Shown: positions 46,224 to 54,599 of the stretch, piece after piece | Layout of the letters: the number at the start of each line of letters is the position of its first letter | How positions within the stretch are numbered: the stretch's first letter is position 1 | From: Muribaculaceae bacterium | Lineage (GTDB): Bacteria > Bacteroidota > Bacteroidia > Bacteroidales > Muribaculaceae | Direction: 5' to 3' | NCBI GenBank assembly: GCA_009775225.1 | Contig: VSPE01000003.1 | Location: 1 to 64,000 of the forward strand | DNA length: 64,000 nucleotides | Made by a program: the position numbers and the translations under genes | Notes under the pieces: generated by a model | The model's input: the letters and a program-made list of their open reading frames with translations, nothing else | Told to the model about the DNA's origin: nothing | Databases searched by the model: none

Positions 46224-46253
46224 CCGTAATACCACTCATTATCAATCCCTCTC

Positions 46254-49200
46254 ATGAAAAGAATATCGCTCACACTCTCAGCCCTCGCCCTGGCCTGCGC
46301 GGCACAGGCCGCCTCGCTGAACGTCGGATGCTTCAACATCCGTTTCCAGACTGCCTCCGACCAGGGCGACCTCGACTGGAACAACCGCAAGGAATATGTG
46401 GCACGCACCATCACCGAATATGGCTACGACATCGTAGGCATCAACGAGATGCGCGTGGCGCAGCAGCTACCCGACATGAAAGCGATGCTTCCGGGCTACA
46501 CATTCTCAGGCTGGGGAAGCGAGTCGGCCACCGACCCCTACACCGGCACTTTCTATGCGGTGCTGTTCCGCACCGACCTCTTCGACCTGCTCGACGAAGG
46601 GCACTTCTTCCTCTCGAAAGACACATCCCGGCCCAAGACATGCTGGGACTGCAGCACCAACAAGCGCCTCACCGTATGGTCCAAGCTCCGCGTCAGGGAG
46701 ACGGGCGAAATCCTTTTCTACTTCCTCACCCACCTCGACCACTCGGGCAGCGACGCCCGAAACGAGGGCGCACGCATTAACCTCGAGAAAATCCGCGAGA
46801 TTGCCGGCCACTACCCCGCCATCATCACCGGCGACCACAATTCATCGGCCATACGCTATCCCTTCTACGACCTCTTCACCGCATACATGGACGATGCCCG
46901 AAAGGTATCGGCCACGCCATTCCCCTGGACCAAGGACGGCACTCTCTGCAAATGGGACCCCGAGAACAAAGACACCACTCGCCTCGACTACATATGGGTA
47001 CAGGGCGCTTCGGTAAACACCTACATCCACATCAACGAGACTTTCGGCCGCGGCGTCACCCCCTCCGACCACTTTCCCATCATGGCCAACATCACTCTGG
47101 AGGCCTATAATCCCGACCATAAATTCTATGTCTCCGCCACCGCAGGCAAGGGCGGCGACGGCTCAGCCTCAAGCCCCTTCGGCTCGCTGCGCGAAGCCGT
47201 GGAGCGCACAGGCCGCGGCGACACCGTCTACGTGGCCGCAGGCGACTACTCGGCCACCGACGCCGGCCTCGACATACCCCACAGTCTCACCATACTGGGC
47301 GGCTACGACAGCAGCTTCAACCAGGTCGAAGGCCTCTCGCGCATCGACGGCAAGGGCAACGTACCACACGTGATGACGGTGCAGAAAGGCGCCGCGCTCG
47401 AGCTGAGCGACTTTGAGATTGCCGGCGGCAAGGCCGACGGCTCTGCTTCGGCAAGTACAGGTGCAGGCATAGCCGCGCTCGGCGCGCGCCTCGACCTGCG
47501 CAACGTCACCGTCCGCGACAACTACGCCAAGGGCAACGGCGCCGGCGTATATGCCGCAGGACAGCTCCTGTGCACCGGCTGCCGCTTCGAACGCAACACC
47601 TCCGACGGATATGGCGGCGGCTTCTACACCCACTACTCCGGCGATAAGCTGTGGTGGCGCTTCTGCATCAGCGGATGCCACTTCGCCGACAACGAGGCCG
47701 CACAAGGCTCGGCGGCATTCATAGGCGGCTTCTCAAAGGCTTTCGTTGGCCACAACACTTTCTCGGGCAACAAAGCACGCCAAAACGGCACCTTAGCCCT
47801 CGCAGGCGCCACATACGAGTCTCACACCTCATTGGTAAACAATACTTTCTACGGCAACACCGTCACGGCTACACCGGGCGCAATCAATGCCGTCAAGGGC
47901 GGCTCGGCGGTCTTCGCCAAACTCCTCTCCTCCTCATCTGTATGCTTCATGGGCAATACCATCGTAGGCAACAGCTCTGTTTGCGGCGACGCCTCTTCGG
48001 TGCCCGATGATTTCAGAGGCGGCGCGGTCAACATCTTCAGTGGCACGGCCACCTTCTACGGCAACATCATAGGTGGCAACACCACAAACGCCGCCGACGG
48101 CATCGCCGACATAGTCACCGACGGCTCGAAAGTAACCACCCGCTACAACGCCTACGCCTTCACCGGCGACATCGACTTCCAGCCCAATCCCACCGACATC
48201 ACCGCATCGAGCCGCGAGGCAGCCCTCCAGGGCCTCGCCGCCGTCTACGGCGCCACCGTGGCCGACGGACGCATACTCGCCCCGCTTGCCGACGAGGGCT
48301 ACACCTTCCCCGTGCTCCCTATGGTTTCCAATACCTACTGCGGCAGCACGCTCGGCAGCATGCCCTTCGCCATCTTCAGCGAAAGCTACACCAACATCGA
48401 CGTAGACGGCAACGCTGACTTCTCCGACCGTCTCGAATACGACCAGCGCGGCATCAAACGCCACACCGACGGCACTTCGTCGCTCGGCGCCTACGAGTAC
48501 GGCGAGCGCGCCGTCACCTCCACGCCCTACGTGCTTGGCACCTACAACGTGCGCATAGCCACCGACACCGAGCCGGGCAAGGCCTGGAACGACCGCAAGG
48601 AGTATGTGGCACGCACCGTCACCGACGCCGACTTCGACGTCGTGGGCCTCACCGAAGTGCTCGACGGCACACAGCGCACCGACCTCGAAGCTCTGCTGCC
48701 GGCCTACGCTTCCGAGTTCCACCTCGTCTACTCGGGCGGCGGCAAAAATCAGATGAACGGCGTGATGTGGCGCGCCGACCGCTTCGAGGCGCTCGACAGA
48801 GGCATGTTCTACCTCTCGCCCGACGTCACCTCATCGTCCATCAAGTTCCCCGGCGCCAGCCAGTCGCGCGCTACTGTGTGGGTCAAGCTGCGCGACACCT
48901 CTTCCGACGAGGTATTCTACTTCTTCTGCTGCCACCTCAACCGCCACGAGCACGCCGTGGCTCAGAAAGAGGGCTGCCGCGTGATAGCGCAGCAGATACG
49001 CTCCATAGCCGGCGACGTGCCCTGCGTGTTCGTGGGCGACCTCAACTCACTGCCAGGCGAGCCGCAGGTGGCCGGCATGCTCGGCACGGTCATGGACTGC
49101 GCCCAGGATATAGCGCGCATACAGCCGCAGGAACCGCTCATCACTCTCAACTTCTGGTCCGATGACCCGGCCAACAAATACCAGTTCGACTACGCATACG

Positions 49201-50660
49201 TGCGCGACTTCGACGTAGAGTCGTGCCGCACCGTAAACGAGACTTATGGCCGCGACCTCACCCCGAGCGACCACATCCCCTTCAGCATCACCTGCTCCAT
49301 AAAGGATGCCGCTTCGCGTAAGCGCTCCGACATCTTCGTCGCCGAATGCAGCGCAGCAGGCGGCGACGGCTCCGTAGGCAAGCCCTTCGCCTCTCTGGCC
49401 GAGGCGCTCGACGCCGCTCCCAAAGGCGCCGAGCTGCACCTTGCCGCAGGCAACTACACCGTGCCGGCAGGCGGCTGCGTGCTGCATAAATCGCTCACCA
49501 TACGCGGCGGCTACGATGCCTCCTTCTCGGCTGCCACGGGCCGCTCGATAATCGCAGGCGACGGCACTGCCCGACTTTTTGAGTTTACCGGCTCCAACTG
49601 GCTCGTGATGAGCGGATGCGACCTCACCGGCGGTGCAACCGACGGCGACGGCGGGGCCATCCTCGCACACGGCGGCATGCTCGACCTTGCCGACTGCACA
49701 TTCCGAGGCAACACGGCACGTGCCGGCGCTGCCATAGCCACCGGCGCCGATATGCGCCTGGAGCGCTGCGGCTTCGCATCCAACACCGCGGCTGCCGACG
49801 GCGCCGCCATAATGTCGGCCGGCGGCGACCGCACATTCATCAGCGCATGCTCCTTCAGCGGCAACAGCGGCACATCGGCCATCGCCTTCGCCTCCACGGC
49901 CTCGGGCTCTCTGGCCACGATGGTGAACACCACCGTATGCGGCAACACCGGCGGCATACGCTCCTCGCTGCCCGACAACGGGCGCCTCAACATAGTCAAC
50001 TGCACCGTAGCTCGCAACGAGGCCGCCGCAGCCATCGAGGCCACCGGAGGCGCCCTCAACCTCCACAACAATATCATAGTGGCCAACAGCGCCCTCGACG
50101 CCTCCAACACAGGCACGGGCAAGACAACCTCGGCATACAACGTCTACACCTCGGCCTCCGACATATCATTTGCCGCAGCCAAGGGCGACATCACCGCCAC
50201 GACCCACGCCGCAGGCTTTGATGCCGCCGCAGCCATGCTCGGCGACCTCACTGAGGCGGGCACCACCTGCTGCCTTCCGCTAATCTCGCCCGTGTTCGAC
50301 GGCAATGCCGTAAACGCCCTACCCTACCGAGAACTCAACGAGTATGCCATCACCACCGACCTCGACGGCGACTTCCGCACCACCACCTTCACCTATCTTC
50401 TCACCGACCAGCTCGGCACGGAGCGCCCCGCCGACGGCACCGCTACCCGCGGCGCCTGTGAGTACTCCGCCACCGGCGCGGCCGACATCCCCGCAGCTCC
50501 CGCCGAGCTACTTGAAGACTGCCGCATAGTCGACCTGGCCGGCCGCACCATAGCCGTCCTCGGCACGGTAAGCCGCACCGAGGCTATGGCATACTCCGGC
50601 CTGCAGCCCGGCATATACATACTGTGCTGGCGCGGCGGAGCGGCAAAAATCAGATATTGA
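46254..50660 (+). CDS. Giant secreted protein: two EEP domains alternating with two beta-helices
   Basis: A 1468-residue exported protein built as an internal duplication. Signal peptide (1-19); EEP domain 1 (about 20-285: FNIRF, GINEM, THLDHSG, GDHNSS, SDHFPI); beta-helix 1 (about 290-750); EEP domain 2 (about 758-1020: TYNVRI, GLTEV, CHLNRHE, GDLNSLP, SDHIPF); beta-helix 2 (about 1025-1390); and a T9SS sorting domain. Both EEP domains keep all catalytic and metal residues. The two halves align at RKEYVARTITEYGYDIVGINE and RKEYVARTVTDADFDVVGLTE. EEP enzymes cut phosphodiesters (DNA, phospholipids) or phosphate monoesters; the substrate here is unknown. Its 3' end overlaps the convergent sigma gene by 11 bases. 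Confidence 0.85.
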   Translation: MKRISLTLSALALACAAQAASLNVGCFNIRFQTASDQGDLDWNNRKEYVARTITEYGYDIVGINEMRVAQQLPDMKAMLPGYTFSGWGSESATDPYTGTFYAVLFRTDLFDLLDEGHFFLSKDTSRPKTCWDCSTNKRLTVWSKLRVRETGEILFYFLTHLDHSGSDARNEGARINLEKIREIAGHYPAIITGDHNSSAIRYPFYDLFTAYMDDARKVSATPFPWTKDGTLCKWDPENKDTTRLDYIWVQGASVNTYIHINETFGRGVTPSDHFPIMANITLEAYNPDHKFYVSATAGKGGDGSASSPFGSLREAVERTGRGDTVYVAAGDYSATDAGLDIPHSLTILGGYDSSFNQVEGLSRIDGKGNVPHVMTVQKGAALELSDFEIAGGKADGSASASTGAGIAALGARLDLRNVTVRDNYAKGNGAGVYAAGQLLCTGCRFERNTSDGYGGGFYTHYSGDKLWWRFCISGCHFADNEAAQGSAAFIGGFSKAFVGHNTFSGNKARQNGTLALAGATYESHTSLVNNTFYGNTVTATPGAINAVKGGSAVFAKLLSSSSVCFMGNTIVGNSSVCGDASSVPDDFRGGAVNIFSGTATFYGNIIGGNTTNAADGIADIVTDGSKVTTRYNAYAFTGDIDFQPNPTDITASSREAALQGLAAVYGATVADGRILAPLADEGYTFPVLPMVSNTYCGSTLGSMPFAIFSESYTNIDVDGNADFSDRLEYDQRGIKRHTDGTSSLGAYEYGERAVTSTPYVLGTYNVRIATDTEPGKAWNDRKEYVARTVTDADFDVVGLTEVLDGTQRTDLEALLPAYASEFHLVYSGGGKNQMNGVMWRADRFEALDRGMFYLSPDVTSSSIKFPGASQSRATVWVKLRDTSSDEVFYFFCCHLNRHEHAVAQKEGCRVIAQQIRSIAGDVPCVFVGDLNSLPGEPQVAGMLGTVMDCAQDIARIQPQEPLITLNFWSDDPANKYQFDYAYVRDFDVESCRTVNETYGRDLTPSDHIPFSITCSIKDAASRKRSDIFVAECSAAGGDGSVGKPFASLAEALDAAPKGAELHLAAGNYTVPAGGCVLHKSLTIRGGYDASFSAATGRSIIAGDGTARLFEFTGSNWLVMSGCDLTGGATDGDGGAILAHGGMLDLADCTFRGNTARAGAAIATGADMRLERCGFASNTAAADGAAIMSAGGDRTFISACSFSGNSGTSAIAFASTASGSLATMVNTTVCGNTGGIRSSLPDNGRLNIVNCTVARNEAAAAIEATGGALNLHNNIIVANSALDASNTGTGKTTSAYNVYTSASDISFAAAKGDITATTHAAGFDAAAAMLGDLTEAGTTCCLPLISPVFDGNAVNALPYRELNEYAITTDLDGDFRTTTFTYLLTDQLGTERPADGTATRGACEYSATGAADIPAAPAELLEDCRIVDLAGRTIAVLGTVSRTEAMAYSGLQPGIYILCWRGGAAKIRY

Positions 50661-51228
50661 AGAAAACCGTCAGAAAGAACAGGAAGGGAGACAGCCGCGA
50701 GCGCAAATCGCGCAGCGCAAGCTCAATGTGCTTCTCCACTGTGCGTACCGACAGGCCGGTGCGTCCGGCTATCTCCTTTGCTGTCATATACTCGAAACGG
50801 CTCATGCGGAATATGTCGCGGCGCCGCGGAGGCAGCTCCTCGATGGCATCATCAAGAGCCTTCTGCAACTCGGCCTGACGGAAAGCCTCCTCTATACCGG
50901 CATCGGCTATGTCAGGCAGGTTCTGGGCGCTAAGGCGCTCCGCGAGGCGCGTACGCTTAGAGCGGAAGTAATTCAGCACCTCGTACTTCACAAGCACATA
51001 AATATATACATACAGCGACTCGTCTTCCTTCAGGGTAGCCCGGCGCAGCCACACCTTCATCATCACATTCTGAACCACATCCTCGGCAACCCACTCATCT
51101 TTCACCAGACCGAGTGCAAGGCCGTAAAATCGCGGATAATAGCGCATAAACATCTGCTCGAAAGCCTTGATGCTTCCGTTGCAAATGCCCCTTGTCAGGG
51201 AGCGGTCAGTGTCAGAATGATGTTTCAT
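50650..51228 (-). CDS. ECF-type RNA polymerase sigma factor (FecI-like)
   Basis: A 192-residue sigma-70 family protein. Region 2 is AFEQMFMRYYPRFYGLALGLVKDEWVAEDVVQNVMMKVW; region 4 is LPPRRRDIFRMSRFEYMTAKEIAGRTGLSVRTVEKHIELAL, a helix-turn-helix that reads the -35 element. It belongs to the Bacteroidota FecI-like group normally encoded just upstream of FecR. Here it lies at the opposite end of PUL 2, convergent with the EEP gene. Its own upstream region carries the same bipartite motif as fecR, suggesting autoregulation and control of PUL 2. The hydrophobic C-terminus (SPFLFFLTVFFNI) is usual for the group. Confidence 0.93.
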   Translation of the reverse strand: MKHHSDTDRSLTRGICNGSIKAFEQMFMRYYPRFYGLALGLVKDEWVAEDVVQNVMMKVWLRRATLKEDESLYVYIYVLVKYEVLNYFRSKRTRLAERLSAQNLPDIADAGIEEAFRQAELQKALDDAIEELPPRRRDIFRMSRFEYMTAKEIAGRTGLSVRTVEKHIELALRDLRSRLSPFLFFLTVFFNI

Positions 51229-51265
51229 AGACAGTTTTTCACGGGTATGACGGTTGCAAATTCTA

Positions 51266-51298
51266 TATTAGACGCTATTGAGCCCCAAAAGTACGTAA
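51266..51298 (-). promoter_or_regulatory. Candidate autoregulated ECF promoter of the sigma gene
   Basis: On the minus strand TTACGTA (51298-51292), 16 bases, then GCGTCTAATA (51275-51266), 37 bases before the sigma ATG. Both elements and the spacing match the motif upstream of fecR (34713-34745), while the 16-base spacers differ. A TATAGAATTTG stretch overlaps its 3' side but has three bases instead of two between TA and TTTG, so it is a poor vegetative -7 box. Confidence 0.6.
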
Positions 51299-51316
51299 TA
51301 AACAATCATACTGCAA

Positions 51317-52240
51317 ATGAAAATAAAAATCGTATCAGCACTCCTCCTGGCGGCAGCCGCGCACACCGCGCAGGCAAGCTCTTTAGTCACCGACTCGGCA
51401 GCGAGCGGCCACACGGCAGGCATCGCCGTCATGTCGTTCAACATCCGCTTCAACAATCCCCTCGACACCCTCGACACCGCGTGGGAGGCACGCCGCGAGA
51501 GTTGCGCCCGCCTCATACGCCTCACCGGGCCTGACGTGGTAGGCATACAGGAGCCTCGCGAAATTCAGAAAGAATACCTCATGCAGATGCTCCCCGAGTA
51601 CGCAAGCCACACCATAGCACCCTCCGACACCCTCCCGGAGAAACACACCGGACACGGACTGCTGCTATACCGCAAAGACCGCTACGACCTACTCGACAGG
51701 GGCTTCTTCTGGCTCAGCGCCACGCCATGCCGACAGTCGCAGCCCTGGGACTCTACCGACCGCCACTACCGCGTGGCTATATGGGTGCACCTGCGCGACC
51801 GCGATAGTGGAAAAGACTTCTTCGCACTCACCACACACTTCCCCTACAAGAAAGCGCCCGTCGACACCGAAGTGAGAGCACGGTGCGCGGCACTAATCGT
51901 AGAGCGCATGAAAGAGACAGCAGGCCCCGACGCCACAATATTCATAACCGGCGACATGAATGCAAGCCCCGTGGCAGGAGAACCCGATGCCCCCGGCTCG
52001 CGCAGCCTCGCGCCATTCTTCGACTGGATGAAAGCGGCTCGCGACACCTCAGTGCTCACCGACGACCTCTCAAGCTTCAACGGCTTCGGGCGCGTAGCTC
52101 CGGGCACAAAAGGCAAAATCCTCGACCACATATTCTACCGCAACGCACGCCCCCTCGTATTCACCACTCTCGACAAGCCAGACTTCGGCGTACGCTGGAA
52201 CTCCGACCACTTCCCCATACTCACCACCTTCACATACTGA
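51317..52240 (+). CDS. Secreted EEP-family hydrolase
   Basis: A 307-residue exported protein with signal peptide MKIKIVSALLLAAAAHTAQA. It is a single endonuclease/exonuclease/phosphatase domain with all key motifs: MSFNIRF, VGIQEP, THFPYKK, GDMNASP, LDHIFYRN and SDHFPI. Family members hydrolyse phosphodiester or phosphomonoester bonds using Mg2+; the Bacteroidota secreted group often sits beside glycan loci. It is divergent from the sigma gene with an 88-base gap. There is no T9SS tail, so a periplasmic location is likely. Substrate unknown. Confidence 0.85.
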   Translation: MKIKIVSALLLAAAAHTAQASSLVTDSAASGHTAGIAVMSFNIRFNNPLDTLDTAWEARRESCARLIRLTGPDVVGIQEPREIQKEYLMQMLPEYASHTIAPSDTLPEKHTGHGLLLYRKDRYDLLDRGFFWLSATPCRQSQPWDSTDRHYRVAIWVHLRDRDSGKDFFALTTHFPYKKAPVDTEVRARCAALIVERMKETAGPDATIFITGDMNASPVAGEPDAPGSRSLAPFFDWMKAARDTSVLTDDLSSFNGFGRVAPGTKGKILDHIFYRNARPLVFTTLDKPDFGVRWNSDHFPILTTFTY

Positions 52241-52262
52241 TAAAGAAAAGCCCGGCCTTAAC

Positions 52263-52299
52263 TCTTCTGATTTTTTCCAAAAAGGAAAAAATCAGAAGA
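52263..52299. terminator. Bidirectional terminator between convergent genes
   Basis: A perfect 16-base inverted repeat (52263-52278 and 52284-52299) with loop AAAAA contains a T6 run on one arm and A6 on the other, so it can terminate transcription from both sides. The right arm includes the stop codon of the leftward gene. Confidence 0.85.
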
Positions 52300-53248
52300 C
52301 AAGTTCCACGTTGTCAACCCAGAAAGTGGCGCCGGGCGTGCCGGTATACGGCTCGCCGCTCCCCGACGAGAACATCACCATAAGATGCGTAGGTGTGGCC
52401 TCGGCACTATCCCAGCCCACCTCGCGCACAGGCACCATTTTGCCTTTGGAGTTTGCCGCGTAATAGCTCTTCTTCTCGGGAATTAGGCCCATAGAAACGG
52501 TGTAGCCCTTCTCGCCGGAGATGTCGCCGTAGCGAACGGCAAGGCAATGGTCGTTGACCCACGTCTTGGTGGAGCGTCCGAGCAGCTCGCGGCCTGTACC
52601 AACACGCTTGGCGTATATGTTGCCGTCGGCATCCTCCCAGCGGCGTTGCAGATATATGAATACCTCTGCCCTGTCGCTCCCGGCAATGGTTCGCTTCTTG
52701 CCGAAACCGCTCGAATACACCATATTGCCGGCAGGAATAGAGAGCTTATAGTCGTAGCGGAGAGCTTTCGGGCGCTTGGTGTAGGGAATACCCATTTCCA
52801 TTTTGGAGTAAGGGTTGGAGGTCGACTTCACCGGCTCCAGCATACGGCCCAAAAATACCGTGCCTGCCACAAGCACATCGATATCGACAATACCAAGGGC
52901 CTTGCAGTTCTCCATCATCGTGGTAAGGCGCGCACAGCGATTTCCGCCGGAGCGCACGTCGGGGAACACGGCATTACTCACTTTAGTTATGCCGCACACC
53001 TTGGCCATAACGTTCGACGAAGCCCAGGGTGAGCCTCCGGCATTGGTATAGGCCTTGTCGCCGTCGACAGTAGTGTTTGGGCCAATAGCATAGCACTGCT
53101 TCTCATTGCCGCCGAGTACGCGGCTCTCCTTGATATTGCGCGTTACCCACGAGTTGAAGTCGCCGTAGGGCAGCATCTCCACCTTCTGAGCCACAGCCAC
53201 GGGCATCAGCAGCATTAATGCGAGAATATATATCAGAGTCCTTTTCAT
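52292..53248 (-). CDS. Secreted PCMD-domain-like protein
   Basis: A 318-residue exported protein. ATG at 53248 (MKRTLIYILALMLLMPVAVAQ) is preferred over one 21 codons upstream, since it opens the signal peptide directly. The mature protein (EMLPYGDFNSWVTRNIKES, LRYDYKLSIPAGNM, GTPGATFWVDNVELVF) resembles the PCMD (putative carbohydrate metabolism) beta-sandwich fold, whose hallmark is the final WVDNVELVF-type strand. These proteins are thought to bind glycans at the surface or in the periplasm. There is no lipobox or T9SS tail. It may use a divergent promoter with the next gene, with TAGTTTTA (53281-53274, minus strand) as an approximate -7 box. Confidence 0.6.
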   Translation of the reverse strand: MKRTLIYILALMLLMPVAVAQKVEMLPYGDFNSWVTRNIKESRVLGGNEKQCYAIGPNTTVDGDKAYTNAGGSPWASSNVMAKVCGITKVSNAVFPDVRSGGNRCARLTTMMENCKALGIVDIDVLVAGTVFLGRMLEPVKSTSNPYSKMEMGIPYTKRPKALRYDYKLSIPAGNMVYSSGFGKKRTIAGSDRAEVFIYLQRRWEDADGNIYAKRVGTGRELLGRSTKTWVNDHCLAVRYGDISGEKGYTVSMGLIPEKKSYYAANSKGKMVPVREVGWDSAEATPTHLMVMFSSGSGEPYTGTPGATFWVDNVELVF

Positions 53249-53374
53249 CGATTGTACCTTTTTAGAGGAAGTTATAAAACTAATACAGCGGAGCTTATAA
53301 AAGATGAACACCCCGAAAGTGCCGCAGGTTCACAGGCCCATTCCTTATTTCTCAACAATTTAACATATAGCCGC

Positions 53375-53404
53375 TTGCCATATCGGAAATAATATGTAAC
53401 TTTG
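53375..53404 (+). promoter_or_regulatory. Promoter for the EEP gene at 53445
   Basis: TTG at 53375-53377, 19 bases, then TAACTTTG at 53397-53404, matching the -33 and TAnnTTTG -7 elements. The start codon is 40 bases downstream. Confidence 0.65.
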
Positions 53405-53444
53405 CCAAACTCAATAACCCGTTAGAGAACCAAAGGTTCGTTAC

Positions 53445-54497
53445 ATGAAAAAGACATTCATTCTCGCCTTGATGGCATTTATGCTGGTGACGCTTGCTGC
53501 GCCGCTCGCATCAGCCCAGTCTAACCGCAAAGTGCAGGTTGCAGGCATAGCCTTCTACAACTGGGAAAACCTCTTCGACACTATCCCCAACAACCCCGAA
53601 GGCCGCGACCTTGAGTTCACTCCCCAGGGACCGCGCCAGTGGGACGGCCGCAAATATTGGGAAAAGGTGGGCAACCTCGCATACGCCATTTCGCAGTTTG
53701 CCACAAAGACCACACCCATAGGCCCCGCCATTATCGGCGTATCGGAAATTGAGAACCGCTCCGTGATGGAAGACGTGGCAAACCACCCCGACATCCGCAA
53801 ATGGAACCTACAGGTAGTGCACCACGACAGCCCCGACGCACGCGGCGTCGACGTGGGGCTCCTGTACAACCCACGCTACTTCAAGCTCGAGAACGTGACC
53901 AACCACCGCCTCACCGCCGTGCCTTTCCGCACCCGCGACCAGATGTGTGTAGTAGGCTCGCTCCTGGGCCAGCGCATAGCAGTGATAGTAAACCACTGGC
54001 CCTCACGCATCGGCGGCCAGCAGAAATCGGAACCCAACCGCATGGCAGCGGCCGCCCTCAGCAAAAGCATTGCCGACTCGCTCTGGAACGTTGACCCCGA
54101 AATAGGCGTAATCATAATGGGCGACCTTAACGACGACCCCATGGATAAATCGTGCGCCGAAGTATTAGGTGCCCGCAAAAGCCCCAAAGGGGTCGAGGCT
54201 CACGGCTTCTTCAACCCCTTCTGGAGCAAGCTCGACAGCGGCGTCGGTACTCTCGCATACAAAAGCTCGTGGAACCTCTTCGACCAGATTATTCTCTCAG
54301 GCAACCTCGTAAACACCGACTCCGACAACCAATGGAAGTTCTTTGAAGCCAAAGTGCTCAACTTCGACTTCCTCAAAGACACAGAAGGAAACCGTCAGGG
54401 ATACCCCAAACGAACATACTCGGCAGGCTCATACCTCGGCGGATATTCCGACCACTTCCCCACCGAAGTATTCCTCAGGCGATACGTCGGCAAATAA
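53445..54497 (+). CDS. Secreted EEP-family hydrolase (second single-domain type)
   Basis: A 350-residue exported protein (signal peptide about 1-25). It is an endonuclease/exonuclease/phosphatase domain from a different subgroup than the enzyme at 51317-52240, opening VAGIAFYNWENLFDT. Conserved residues appear in NWENLFD, IGVSEIENRSV, NHWPSR, GDLNDDP and YSDHFPTEV. Related Bacteroidota proteins are annotated only as endonuclease/exonuclease/phosphatase family; DNA or nucleotide turnover outside the cell is possible. It has its own promoter and a strong terminator, so it is a monocistronic unit. Confidence 0.85.
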   Translation: MKKTFILALMAFMLVTLAAPLASAQSNRKVQVAGIAFYNWENLFDTIPNNPEGRDLEFTPQGPRQWDGRKYWEKVGNLAYAISQFATKTTPIGPAIIGVSEIENRSVMEDVANHPDIRKWNLQVVHHDSPDARGVDVGLLYNPRYFKLENVTNHRLTAVPFRTRDQMCVVGSLLGQRIAVIVNHWPSRIGGQQKSEPNRMAAAALSKSIADSLWNVDPEIGVIIMGDLNDDPMDKSCAEVLGARKSPKGVEAHGFFNPFWSKLDSGVGTLAYKSSWNLFDQIILSGNLVNTDSDNQWKFFEAKVLNFDFLKDTEGNRQGYPKRTYSAGSYLGGYSDHFPTEVFLRRYVGK

Positions 54498-54515
54498 GCC
54501 GCAGAAACGATATAT

Positions 54516-54559
54516 TCGGGAGTGGCCGACATTAAAGTCAGAGGCTCTCCCGAGTTTTT
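54516..54559 (+). terminator. Rho-independent terminator after the EEP gene
   Basis: TCGGGAG (54516-54522) pairs with CTCCCGA (54547-54553), followed by gTTTTT (54554-54559). An inner GAC/GTC pair shortens the loop. It lies 19 bases after the stop. Confidence 0.75.
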
Positions 54560-54599
54560 ATCCCCCCCCGATATTCTTTAACCACCAAAATAAATTTGT

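Noticed and set aside
54591..54598. TAAATTTG as a promoter box for the 54600 gene
   Set aside because: It matches the -7 consensus, but transcription would begin inside or after the ATG, and no -33 element is present. It is probably chance in an AT-rich ribosome-binding region.
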